From Nitrosomonas sp. (GTDB taxonomy: Bacteria; Pseudomonadota; Gammaproteobacteria; Burkholderiales; Nitrosomonadaceae): a DNA stretch of 32,586 nt. A program made the translations under genes and the position numbers. Below are positions 1 through 7,318 of this stretch, in pieces (positions within the stretch are counted from its first letter, which is position 1; the number at the start of each line of letters is the position of its first letter). The stretch is taken from contig JAGRFM010000087.1 of assembly GCA_020446045.1 (NCBI GenBank), forward strand, positions 1 to 32,586, given 5' to 3'. The notes under the pieces are model-generated. The model was not told the DNA's origin. It saw only the letters and a list, made by a program, of their open reading frames with translations, and did not search any database.

Positions 1-189
1 AAACAAGATATCCTGTCACTGTGTTACAGTACTTGTCAATGGAACAACCATTCACTACGCACTGCGCCTTGTGACAAAATATCTTGTGAGCGCTGTACTC
101 GCAAATATCAAGTTGAAGGAGTACTAGTCAATACACAACAAAATCATCAGCCATTCTTGAATACTATAGCGATGAAATCTACAGCATAG
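1..189 (+). CDS. Possible 3' end of a cysteine-rich protein (partial, uncertain)
   Basis: Frame 1 is open from the window edge to a TAG at 187-189, giving 62 codons. The peptide has cysteines arranged C-x3-C, then C-x5-C-x2-C, and the last part (SCERCTRKYQVEG) looks like a small zinc-ribbon. No start is visible, so it would be the tail of a gene beginning outside the window. Frame 2 is also open to about 130, which weakens the coding argument, and an inverted repeat covers the same bases. I do not recognise a family. A real gene tail and non-coding repeat DNA are both possible. Confidence 0.25.
   Translation, partial: KQDILSLCYSTCQWNNHSLRTAPCDKISCERCTRKYQVEGVLVNTQQNHQPFLNTIAMKSTA
3..87. repeat. 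Imperfect inverted repeat, 17-nt arms
   Basis: Bases 3-19 and 71-87 are inverted copies matching at 15 of 17 positions: 9 bp, a 2-base mismatch, then 6 bp. A small inner hairpin (AATGG at 38-42, CCATT at 48-52) lies between them. The arrangement would fold into a long stem. It could be a terminator-like structure, the end of a repeat element, or part of the possible gene tail at 1-189. No function can be assigned from the sequence alone. Confidence 0.5.
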
Positions 190-229
190 TATTGATAGAA
201 ACTTAATAGTTCGTTCTCAAATATCGATA

Positions 230-709
230 TCAGAATTTCCCAATATTTCCTGACGCTGAAGTTTCATCTAAAATAACTTTGGCTTTATCCAATTGCCCTT
301 TATCTGCATCCACTTTTGCACTTTCGGCAGATTGGAGTGAAGTTAGCTCAATTGCCATTTTTTGATGGCCGTCTGCTATTTCTCTATATTTGGCAGCTGC
401 CTGTTCATACTTGTGTATTTTATACTTAATTCGAGACTTAGCATTTTTTCGATTCTTTCCGAACTGACTGGAGTAGGATTTATGTTTCAGTAGCACCTTT
501 TTTTCTTCTGCTTTAGCCCACATTTCATTCGCTTTATTGTTGAATTCTTTGGCTAATGCTTCATGTTCATGTCTCTTAAGTTTATCAAATGCAACACCAT
601 TCACAGCATGATGCGTTGTTGTCAATGAAGTCGTGGATGCACACGCTGTTAACAATACATTCATGGATATTAATAAGATCAAAACCCAAAATTTTCTTTT
701 TATGAACAT
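230..709 (-). CDS. Small lipoprotein with KIHKYEQ motif, unknown function
   Basis: This 159-residue protein starts with a lipoprotein signal peptide: MFIKRKFW, a hydrophobic stretch, then a lipobox LLTAC with the lipidated cysteine at 23. The mature part is highly charged and mostly predicted helix, with a central KSRIKYKIHKYEQ segment. The ATG at 709 is preferred over a GTG at 724 because GGAG lies 8 nt before it and the signal peptide then begins properly. It is a divergent paralog of the next gene (857-1300): both carry an HE-rich helix, an AKA-x-EK segment, a G-x-N-x-K turn and KSRI-x3-KIHKYEQ. The family is not one I can name. It is probably anchored to a membrane facing the periplasm. 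Confidence 0.75.
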   Translation of the reverse strand: MFIKRKFWVLILLISMNVLLTACASTTSLTTTHHAVNGVAFDKLKRHEHEALAKEFNNKANEMWAKAEEKKVLLKHKSYSSQFGKNRKNAKSRIKYKIHKYEQAAAKYREIADGHQKMAIELTSLQSAESAKVDADKGQLDKAKVILDETSASGNIGKF

Positions 710-792
710 AAAACCAATCTCCACAAGTAGAACTTATCCTATTTATCAAAAAACCCTTAAAAAGATTTGATTCGCTGAAACTGGATGAAATG

Positions 793-826
793 ATAAGCCG
801 CCTATTAGTGCTTTAGAACGGCTTAT
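793..826. repeat. Hairpin between the two small-protein genes
   Basis: ATAAGCCG at 793-800 and CGGCTTAT at 819-826 are perfect 8-bp inverted arms with an 18-nt loop. It lies just downstream of the 857-1300 gene when read on the minus strand. It could weaken read-through or stabilise the mRNA end, but there is no clear T-run, so it is not called a terminator. Confidence 0.35.
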
Positions 827-856
827 GGGTCAAGTCAATTTCAGGGAAGATCGTTC

Positions 857-1300
857 TTATAAACCACTAGCTTTATCAGATTTAATTCTTGCTTTATTAA
901 GTTGGTTTTCCATTTGATTGGGCTGTGCATATGATTTATTTGATGCCAGTCCATTTGCAACCGCAGTGTGATATGCTGCTTTTTCTATGCTCTCTGACGC
1001 TAACTGTTCGTATTTATGAATTTTATCAACGATGCGAGACTTATGTTTTTTTCCATTTCTACCTAGAAAGCTGGTGCTTGGTTTATTCCCGAGAATTTCT
1101 ACTTTTTCATCAGCTTTTGCTTGCATTTCTCGGGCTATACGTTCATGTTGCCTGGCCCGGTTAACATGATGTTCATAATCGCCGCTTGTTTGATGAATGA
1201 ATGACGTATTAACATCATCTAATGCAAAGGCATTGAATGACACGCTCGCCCCTAACAAAACGGATGCTGATAAGACGATAAGATATTTTCCTGTTTTCAT
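857..1300 (-). CDS. Small exported protein with KIHKYEQ motif, unknown function
   Basis: This 147-residue protein has a Sec signal peptide (MKTGKYLIVLSASVLLG..., likely cleaved near NAFA-LDD). The mature region is charged and helical, with a KSRIVDKIHKYEQ segment shared with its neighbour at 230-709. Unlike that paralog it has no lipobox, so it is probably soluble in the periplasm. The ATG at 1300 is preceded by GGAG about 11 nt upstream. The leader can form hairpins that would cover part of this ribosome site. It lies 187 bp after the response regulator on the same strand, so it could be a target or part of that regulon. This is inference only. I do not recognise the family. Confidence 0.75.
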   Translation of the reverse strand: MKTGKYLIVLSASVLLGASVSFNAFALDDVNTSFIHQTSGDYEHHVNRARQHERIAREMQAKADEKVEILGNKPSTSFLGRNGKKHKSRIVDKIHKYEQLASESIEKAAYHTAVANGLASNKSYAQPNQMENQLNKARIKSDKASGL

Positions 1301-1311
1301 GATAGTAATAG

Positions 1312-1355
1312 CTCCAAGTAAGTAAAGTTGACATGACGCATACTACTTTACTTGG
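1312..1355 (-). promoter_or_regulatory. Possible ribosome-site-masking leader hairpin
   Basis: On the minus-strand transcript the segment from 1355-1345 (CCAAGUAAAGU) is complementary to a later segment from 1328-1314 (ACUUUACUUACUUGG). It can pair in two overlapping registers, because ACUU is repeated in the second arm. In one register the GG of the GGAG ribosome site (1315-1312) is paired; in the other it is free. This is what the bases show. Any regulatory role is inference. Confidence 0.3.
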
Positions 1356-1487
1356 CGTTCTAAACATATTAGGGGAACTATTGTTTTTTTCTCAGGGAAA
1401 CCATTAGATAATAAGAAACAAGCAATCATCAATTTGCTAAAAAAGATCCCGGAGATCGAAGCGGTTATTTAGAGAAGCACTCTTATT

Positions 1488-2144
1488 CTAATGTTCTTCT
1501 CTTACCCAATTTGCAGCGTACCGTATTAAATCAGCACTGTCTTTTAAATTCAATTTGGTTCTTATATTAAAACGGTGTGTTTCAATCGTTTTAATACTCC
1601 GATTTAAAAGTTTGGCTATTTCTTGACTGCTGTGTCCAACCCCAATTAAATTTAATACCTCAAATTCACTGGGCGTAAGACTATTGATCAATTGTTCAGG
1701 TTCAGCGTGCCCTGTTACCATCCGATTCAGCAACTTGGTATGCATATTTGTGCTGAGATAAACATTACCTTTTAAAACCTCACGAATTGCCGATACTACA
1801 ACTTCTCCAGGCTCCTGTTTCATAACATAACCACGTCCACCAGCGCGTAAAGCCCGTTCAGCATAAACGGATTCATCATGCATCGAAACAAAAAGCACTG
1901 GAAGCGAAGGATGATAAGCCAGTATGTTTTTAATGACTTCAAAACCTGAAATCGTCTTCAGTGTTACATCGAGTAAAACGATATCAACTTGATCTTTACT
2001 TTTGAGTATCGCTAATGCTTCTTTGCCGTCGTCCGCCTCAAACGATACTTCCATATCTGATTCCATATTGATAAGCATAGCCATTCCATGCCGCATCATG
2101 GGATGATCATCCACCAACATCACTTTTGTTTTAGGTTTAGACAT
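1488..2144 (-). CDS. NarL/FixJ-type response regulator
   Basis: This 218-residue protein joins a receiver domain (about 5-125) to a LuxR-type helix-turn-helix (about 152-212, LTPSEFEVLNLIGVGHSSQEIA...). The receiver has the acidic pair D12-D13, phospho-acceptor D59, the switch residue S87 and the conserved K109. The DNA-binding domain has the usual TPSE start and a KTIETHRFNIRTKL recognition helix. The ATG at 2144 lies one base after the stop of the sensor kinase gene, so the two are almost certainly co-translated and form a cognate pair. It should bind DNA as a phosphorylated dimer. Its targets are unknown; the genes at 857-1300 and 230-709, just downstream, are candidates. Confidence 0.93.
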   Translation of the reverse strand: MSKPKTKVMLVDDHPMMRHGMAMLINMESDMEVSFEADDGKEALAILKSKDQVDIVLLDVTLKTISGFEVIKNILAYHPSLPVLFVSMHDESVYAERALRAGGRGYVMKQEPGEVVVSAIREVLKGNVYLSTNMHTKLLNRMVTGHAEPEQLINSLTPSEFEVLNLIGVGHSSQEIAKLLNRSIKTIETHRFNIRTKLNLKDSADLIRYAANWVREEH

Positions 2145-2145
2145 A

Positions 2146-5028
2146 TTAGATTATCTGCATTTTTAGAAAAACCTCCGTACCACCCTCGTCGCGAGATAGA
2201 AATTTTATTTTTGCACCAAGTTGTTTAGCACGATACAACATAATTTTTAAACCCATTCCTTGCGTATCTGTTTGATTTGTTTCGGCTTTAAAACCACAGC
2301 CATCGTCACATATCGATAAAGTTAGCAATCCATTTTGCAGCGTTAACGAAATTGTTATGTGTTGGGCATTTCCGTGGCGTATGGCGTTATTGGCGGCTTC
2401 TTGTACAATCCGGTAAAGGTTTAGCGTAATGTTTTTGTCATTAATTTCTTCTTCATTTTCGTATACAAAATCACACTCTATCATGTAGCTGGATGCTAAT
2501 CTTGAGGCCAGCTTCTTCAAAGCCACTACTAATCCGTTGGTTTCGAGCTCAAAAGGCAGTAGCCCTTGCGCCAGTTGTTTGATTTGTTTGACCGCAGCCT
2601 GGGCTTGTGTAGCTATAGAAGCAGCAACAGAAGCCATAGCGCCATCACCCACTGTTAAAATTTTTTTCTCTAATGCCCTGGCCTGATAACTCATTGCGGC
2701 TACTTGTTGTCCCAAATTATCATGGAGCTCCTGTCCAATTTTATTTGCTTGTTCTTCTGCTACAAAAACCAATGCTTCTTCCAGACGTTTTCGTTCAATC
2801 CAAATTTCAAGATCACTCGCAATGGCATTGATAAGTTTTTTTTCTTCCTGCACCAAAAATGGTTGGTCCACAGGATAATACACACGTAATTGTCCGCATA
2901 CTTCGCCATTCACATTAATCGCGGCAAAACCAGTACAAGCCGGATCACGTTTCATACGCCAAGGCCCGCGAACTTCATCTGCAACATAAATTTTTGACAA
3001 AATAGGACTAACAAAGCCATGGGTATATTTACCCGACGTATACCGCCAGCCATCAAGTTCAATAACGGCTGAAACAATTTCAGGAAAGCGCATTGCAGGG
3101 ATAAGGTGTCTAAAAATATTTCTGCACACATTATCTAAGGACATTTCTATTCCCATGCTCCGGCGAATTTCATAGAGACAGCTCATTTCTTTTAAACGTT
3201 CATGCAGTAAATTATCAATCTGTTTACGTTCAAGCCACCTCGACAAGTCAACTGCGATGGCATCCACCAGTTTTCGTTCTTCAATTACCAAAAAGGGCAT
3301 ATTTTCAGGGTAAGACACACGAATTAGCCCACAAGCTTCTTCATTAACAGTTATTTCCGACTGCAACATAGAACCAACGATTGCACCATACCTGTAACAG
3401 CCATAACAAACCTTGTCATCCTTAAACAGATCATGTTTACTTGTATGACACGAGTGATTGGTTCCTGATTTGTATATTTTTTTGTCAATCTCAATCTCAA
3501 TTGATGTAATTTCCGGAAACTGCATCGCAGGAACCAATTGTTCTATGATGTTGCTACAAATATCATCTACTGATAAATCCAGATTCATGCCACTTCGAAT
3601 TTCATAAAGACAGGTCATTTCTTTTAAACGTATTTGCAATATCTCATCTACCTGCTTCCGTTCAAGCCATTTAGTTAGCTCGCCGGTAATCGCATCAATT
3701 AATCTTTGCTCTTCTAATACAAGAAAAGTCTTGTCCTCAGGATAGAACACACTGAGATGACCACAAGTTTTTCCATTCACAAAAATATCTGATCGTAATT
3801 CGCACACTTGATTCTGATCATGATTGATAGAAGACAGTTGATTTCCGTCAATTTCAATCACAACAGATGCATCATCAGGATATTGCATTGCAGGTATGAG
3901 ATGTCTAAAAATTTGCTGGCAGATATCGTCCAATGCATTCTCAGAACCTATGCTCTGTCGAATATTGTACAGACAGGTTATTTCCTTTAAACGCTCGCGT
4001 AATTCAATTTCTTTCCTGCTCAACTCATTTGAAAATCGTACTGCTTTTTCTTTTGCGTCGTGTGTATTACGTTCAGAAATTATAAGTTTTCGAAAAAACC
4101 AGTTTAACAATACAATTTCAGCAATTATCAGTCCGGATAAATATAAAACAACGACTCTCAATTTTTCGGATACCGGTTTAAATAATTCATCCTGATCCAG
4201 TTTTAGAACCATCCCCAAACCAATGGTTTGCAATGGAGCATAGGCCTCTATGACAGGTACCTGGTGGTAGTCTTTTACTTCAACTATTCCTGTTTCTCCA
4301 TTCAAGGCATAATTCATAGGCAAGACATCGCCATCCGTTTCACGGATCAGGCTTTTAAATCTAATACCATCAATTGTGCTGATTAAACATGCCATCTTTT
4401 TTTCACCGGCAGGCGATGGTGAACACATAATAAATGCGCCGGTATTCCCGATAGATCTTATTTCACCTAAACTGCGTGTTAGTCGCGGTAAAACACTCTC
4501 TGTGACGATACTTCCGACACGTTGATCATTTTGATCGAATACATCCTTACGTGTATGAAGAATCAATTGATTATCCCAGATAAGATACGTGTCCTGGTAT
4601 TTATTCAATTGTAACGATTGCGATTGTTTGTCTGCTAACTGCCCAATCTGTGATAATTTAATACCGCTCAAATCATAAACAATAGCAGCTGAAAAACCCG
4701 CCTTTTTGAGTGACAACACATTTGTTTGCACATCACTCAATGCCTGATTATCCGTAGAGTCTAAGCTTAATTGTTGCATCGATTGAATCAAAAAAGGGCT
4801 AATAGCGAATGCTTCCGTCTTGGCGAGACTTTTTTCGATTTGACTCTCGAGTAAATGCCCTTCACCTTGTAACGCTACGCCAAGCCCCCTACCAAGCGAT
4901 AACTCAATTTGTTGACGCATAACTCCATAAACAGCCATTCCGGTAATAATAGTCAGCCCCATCAACAAAAATATGCCGAAAATACTAAATTTATAGGTAT
5001 TCCATAAATGCAACCGGTTATTTTCCAT
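2146..5028 (-). CDS. Sensor histidine kinase with three repeated GAF-like modules
   Basis: About 960 residues. One transmembrane helix (about 15-37), a roughly 250-residue periplasmic region that resembles a Cache sensor, and a second helix (about 291-313) are followed by three tandem cytoplasmic repeats at roughly 346-468, 468-611 and 611-747. Each repeat starts LKE-x-x-CLY-x-IR and ends near W-[LI]-ERK. A HisKA_3 dimerisation segment follows, with the phospho-acceptor histidine in QELHDNLGQQ (about 769), then an HATPase domain with its N-box (QEAANNAIRHGNA), DDGCGF and GMGL. This is the NarX/DegS-type kinase core. I use the ATG at 5028; an in-frame TTG at 5037 is possible and neither has a clear ribosome site. 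Every repeat carries three cysteines at matching places, and the second adds a His/Cys cluster. The signal sensed is unknown. The partner regulator follows directly. Confidence 0.9.
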   Translation of the reverse strand: MENNRLHLWNTYKFSIFGIFLLMGLTIITGMAVYGVMRQQIELSLGRGLGVALQGEGHLLESQIEKSLAKTEAFAISPFLIQSMQQLSLDSTDNQALSDVQTNVLSLKKAGFSAAIVYDLSGIKLSQIGQLADKQSQSLQLNKYQDTYLIWDNQLILHTRKDVFDQNDQRVGSIVTESVLPRLTRSLGEIRSIGNTGAFIMCSPSPAGEKKMACLISTIDGIRFKSLIRETDGDVLPMNYALNGETGIVEVKDYHQVPVIEAYAPLQTIGLGMVLKLDQDELFKPVSEKLRVVVLYLSGLIIAEIVLLNWFFRKLIISERNTHDAKEKAVRFSNELSRKEIELRERLKEITCLYNIRQSIGSENALDDICQQIFRHLIPAMQYPDDASVVIEIDGNQLSSINHDQNQVCELRSDIFVNGKTCGHLSVFYPEDKTFLVLEEQRLIDAITGELTKWLERKQVDEILQIRLKEMTCLYEIRSGMNLDLSVDDICSNIIEQLVPAMQFPEITSIEIEIDKKIYKSGTNHSCHTSKHDLFKDDKVCYGCYRYGAIVGSMLQSEITVNEEACGLIRVSYPENMPFLVIEERKLVDAIAVDLSRWLERKQIDNLLHERLKEMSCLYEIRRSMGIEMSLDNVCRNIFRHLIPAMRFPEIVSAVIELDGWRYTSGKYTHGFVSPILSKIYVADEVRGPWRMKRDPACTGFAAINVNGEVCGQLRVYYPVDQPFLVQEEKKLINAIASDLEIWIERKRLEEALVFVAEEQANKIGQELHDNLGQQVAAMSYQARALEKKILTVGDGAMASVAASIATQAQAAVKQIKQLAQGLLPFELETNGLVVALKKLASRLASSYMIECDFVYENEEEINDKNITLNLYRIVQEAANNAIRHGNAQHITISLTLQNGLLTLSICDDGCGFKAETNQTDTQGMGLKIMLYRAKQLGAKIKFLSRDEGGTEVFLKMQII

Positions 5029-5086
5029 TTTAAGCAAAATAAATAGAGTCTCTTTAAAAGAAGGCTATCCGAAACTCAAAGTAACG

Positions 5087-6601
5087 TTATCGCACTACAC
5101 TAAGCACAGCATTTTTCCAACCGGCATAGAGCGCATCCCTTTCAATTGCATCCATGCTTGGTTTATAACGATGAGAACATGTCCAATTGCTGGAAATTTC
5201 CGATAAATTTTCATAAACATTGCTTTGCAACCCTGCAAGTACAGCCGCGCCCCATGCTGTACTTTCCGATACAGCCGGAATTTCAACCGTTTGATTGATC
5301 ATATCCGCAATAAATTGACAAACAAAAGCATTTACAACCATACCGCCATCCACGCGCAAAACGCCATTGCTTGAATCCATGTTTCGGATGCCCGAATCAG
5401 TCATCATGGCTTCAATCAGATCGCGGCTTTGATAACCTTGCGCTTCCAATGCAGCACGCACAATATGGGCTTTATGGCTTTCCCTGCTCAATCCGGTAAT
5501 GGCTGCACGTGCAAACGGCTTCCAGTATGGCGCACCGAGCCCTGTAAATGCTGGGACAAAATAGACTTCGTTACTGTCGGATACCGACCGGGCTATGGAT
5601 TCACTCTGTTTCGCGTCAACGAGCAATCCTAAATTATCGCGCAGCCACTGTATAACCGCGCCTGCGGTAAAAATCGATCCCTCAAGGGCGTAATGGGTTT
5701 CGTTACCAATACGATAACCAACGGTAGTCAACAACTTGTTTTTTGAAATGACAAAGTCAGTACCGATATTCATCAATGCAAAACACCCCGTGCCATACGT
5801 CGCCTTGATCATGCCCGGTTCGAAGCAGCTCTGCCCGATCAGGGCGGCATGTTGATCGCCTGCCATACCACCAATGGTATACGATACACCGAACAGATTC
5901 GGGGTTGTCTGCCCGTAATCAGCCACGTTCGCTTTCACTTCAGGCAAAATGGCGGAGGGAATATCAAACAATGCGAGCAACTCATCATCCCACTGATTCG
6001 TAGTGATGTTATACAACAAGGTGCGTGATGCATTGGTAACATCGGTTGCATGTACTTTTCCACCGGTCAGTCGCCAGAGTAGAAAGGTGTCTACTGTGCC
6101 AAAGGCCAGATCGCCGTTCTGCGCCCGCACCCGGGCGCCCGGAACATGATCGAGTATCCACGCAATTTTGGTCGCTGAAAAATAAGGGTCGATCAATAAC
6201 CCTGTTTTTTCGGCAATAGTCTTTGAATAACCCGCGTTAATCAGCTTTGAGCACGCTTCCACCGTTCGGCGATCCTGCCAGACGATTGCATTATAAAGTG
6301 TTTTACCCGTTGTCCTGTCCCAAATCAGCGTTGTTTCACGCTGGTTGGTTATGCCGATTCCTGCAATGGTTATCGCATAATGTTGAGTATCCTTCAAAAC
6401 ATTTTGACAGACCCACAAGGTATCCTGCCAGATGGTTTCGGGGTCTTGTTCAACCCAACCTTTTTGTGGGTACTGTAGAACCAATTCTTTTTGCCGGATG
6501 AAAAACGGCTCCCCTTTCTCGGAAAACAAAATGGCGCGGGTACTGGTGGTACCCTGATCAATAGCCAGCAGCGCGTAACGCATTGCATTGGAATTGATCA
6601 T
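5087..6601 (-). CDS. glpK: Glycerol kinase
   Basis: This 504-residue FGGY-family kinase phosphorylates glycerol with ATP to sn-glycerol 3-phosphate in the cytosol. It shows the family hallmarks in order: AIDQGTTSTRAILF at the N-terminus, GITNQRETT, YNAIVWQDRRT, GTVDTFLLWRLTGG, GGMAGDQHAALIG with the catalytic aspartate, YGTGCFALMN, and LRVDGGMVVNAF near the C-terminus. Length is normal for GlpK. The ATG at 6601 overlaps the stop of the upstream small membrane gene (TAATG), suggesting translational coupling, although the ATG at 6583 (MRYALLAIDQ) fits GlpK N-termini better. The sensor kinase gene follows about 50 bp downstream on the same strand. No glycerol facilitator or glycerol-3-phosphate dehydrogenase is in the window. 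Confidence 0.95.
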   Translation of the reverse strand: MINSNAMRYALLAIDQGTTSTRAILFSEKGEPFFIRQKELVLQYPQKGWVEQDPETIWQDTLWVCQNVLKDTQHYAITIAGIGITNQRETTLIWDRTTGKTLYNAIVWQDRRTVEACSKLINAGYSKTIAEKTGLLIDPYFSATKIAWILDHVPGARVRAQNGDLAFGTVDTFLLWRLTGGKVHATDVTNASRTLLYNITTNQWDDELLALFDIPSAILPEVKANVADYGQTTPNLFGVSYTIGGMAGDQHAALIGQSCFEPGMIKATYGTGCFALMNIGTDFVISKNKLLTTVGYRIGNETHYALEGSIFTAGAVIQWLRDNLGLLVDAKQSESIARSVSDSNEVYFVPAFTGLGAPYWKPFARAAITGLSRESHKAHIVRAALEAQGYQSRDLIEAMMTDSGIRNMDSSNGVLRVDGGMVVNAFVCQFIADMINQTVEIPAVSESTAWGAAVLAGLQSNVYENLSEISSNWTCSHRYKPSMDAIERDALYAGWKNAVLSVVR

Positions 6602-6798
6602 TAATCGGTTTTTTTATCCACATCAGACATCAGGAATTTAACCAGCATGGCTATGCCAAACGGGAGCGCACTCAATGCGGTAATCATGTAATGTTCTGCA
6701 GTGAATTGGTCGCCATCATCGATTATAATGTAACCAATAAATATCGTGATCGGCGTGAGTAGTGCAAGCACCTGTATCAATAAAAAAAATCGTTTCAT
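6601..6798 (-). CDS. Small inner-membrane protein, two helices, unknown
   Basis: This 65-residue protein has two predicted membrane helices (about 4-26 and 39-59) joined by an acidic loop (IIDDGDQFTAEHY) and a charged tail (SDVDKKTD). The ATG at 6798 has a good ribosome site (AGGA about 7 nt before). Its TAA stop shares one base with the glpK start. I do not recognise a family. Tight coupling to glpK suggests the pair is expressed together. A role in glycerol entry is only a guess, since it is far too short to be a GlpF channel. Confidence 0.7.
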   Translation of the reverse strand: MKRFFLLIQVLALLTPITIFIGYIIIDDGDQFTAEHYMITALSALPFGIAMLVKFLMSDVDKKTD

Positions 6799-6971
6799 CG
6801 TCTTTTCCTGTTTTGAGTTCCGTTTTTTCCGGCTATAAACTTAAATCAGATTCATTGTAAGTTATTTATAAAATCAAGTGGTTTTATCTACGTCGTTTTT
6901 TCCACAAGCAAGCTTGTAACCGGGTTAAAATAACGCAAAGTTCATTTAAAACATTAACAAGATATTCGCTC

Positions 6972-7289
6972 ATGACAAACGCTATTCTGGTTATTACCAA
7001 TTTCCCGGATAACGACACCGCAGCAGCACTTGCACAAGAATTGATCGACACGCGTTTAGCAGCTTGTATCAATATCATGTCAGCATGCACTTCGGTTTAT
7101 CGCTGGCAGAGCGATACCGAAACAGCAGAAGAACACCCGGTATTTATTAAAACGCAGCAAAAACATTATAACCGGGTTGAACAGATCATCAATGCCATGC
7201 ACCCGTATGAACTCCCGGAAATCCTCGTTGTCCCTGTTACAGATGGTCTTCCGGCATATTTGCAATGGATTATTGATGAAACGACATAG
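6972..7289 (+). CDS. cutA: Divalent-cation tolerance protein CutA
   Basis: This 105-residue protein matches CutA1 over its whole length: a ferredoxin-like fold that forms trimers. Recognisable parts are LVITNFPDNDTAAALAQELI at the start, the LAACINI strand, SVYRWQ, the FIKTQQKHYN strand and HPYELPEILV near the end. It has been linked to copper and other divalent metal tolerance, though the biochemical role of bacterial CutA is still unclear. The gene ends 29 bp before the preferred dsbD start. The same cutA-dsbD order is known from Escherichia coli, which supports both calls and co-transcription. No strong ribosome site is visible before the ATG. Confidence 0.95.
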   Translation: MTNAILVITNFPDNDTAAALAQELIDTRLAACINIMSACTSVYRWQSDTETAEEHPVFIKTQQKHYNRVEQIINAMHPYELPEILVVPVTDGLPAYLQWIIDETT

Positions 7290-7318
7290 CGTTGCTTATA
7301 AAAAAAATGGCAAACTTA

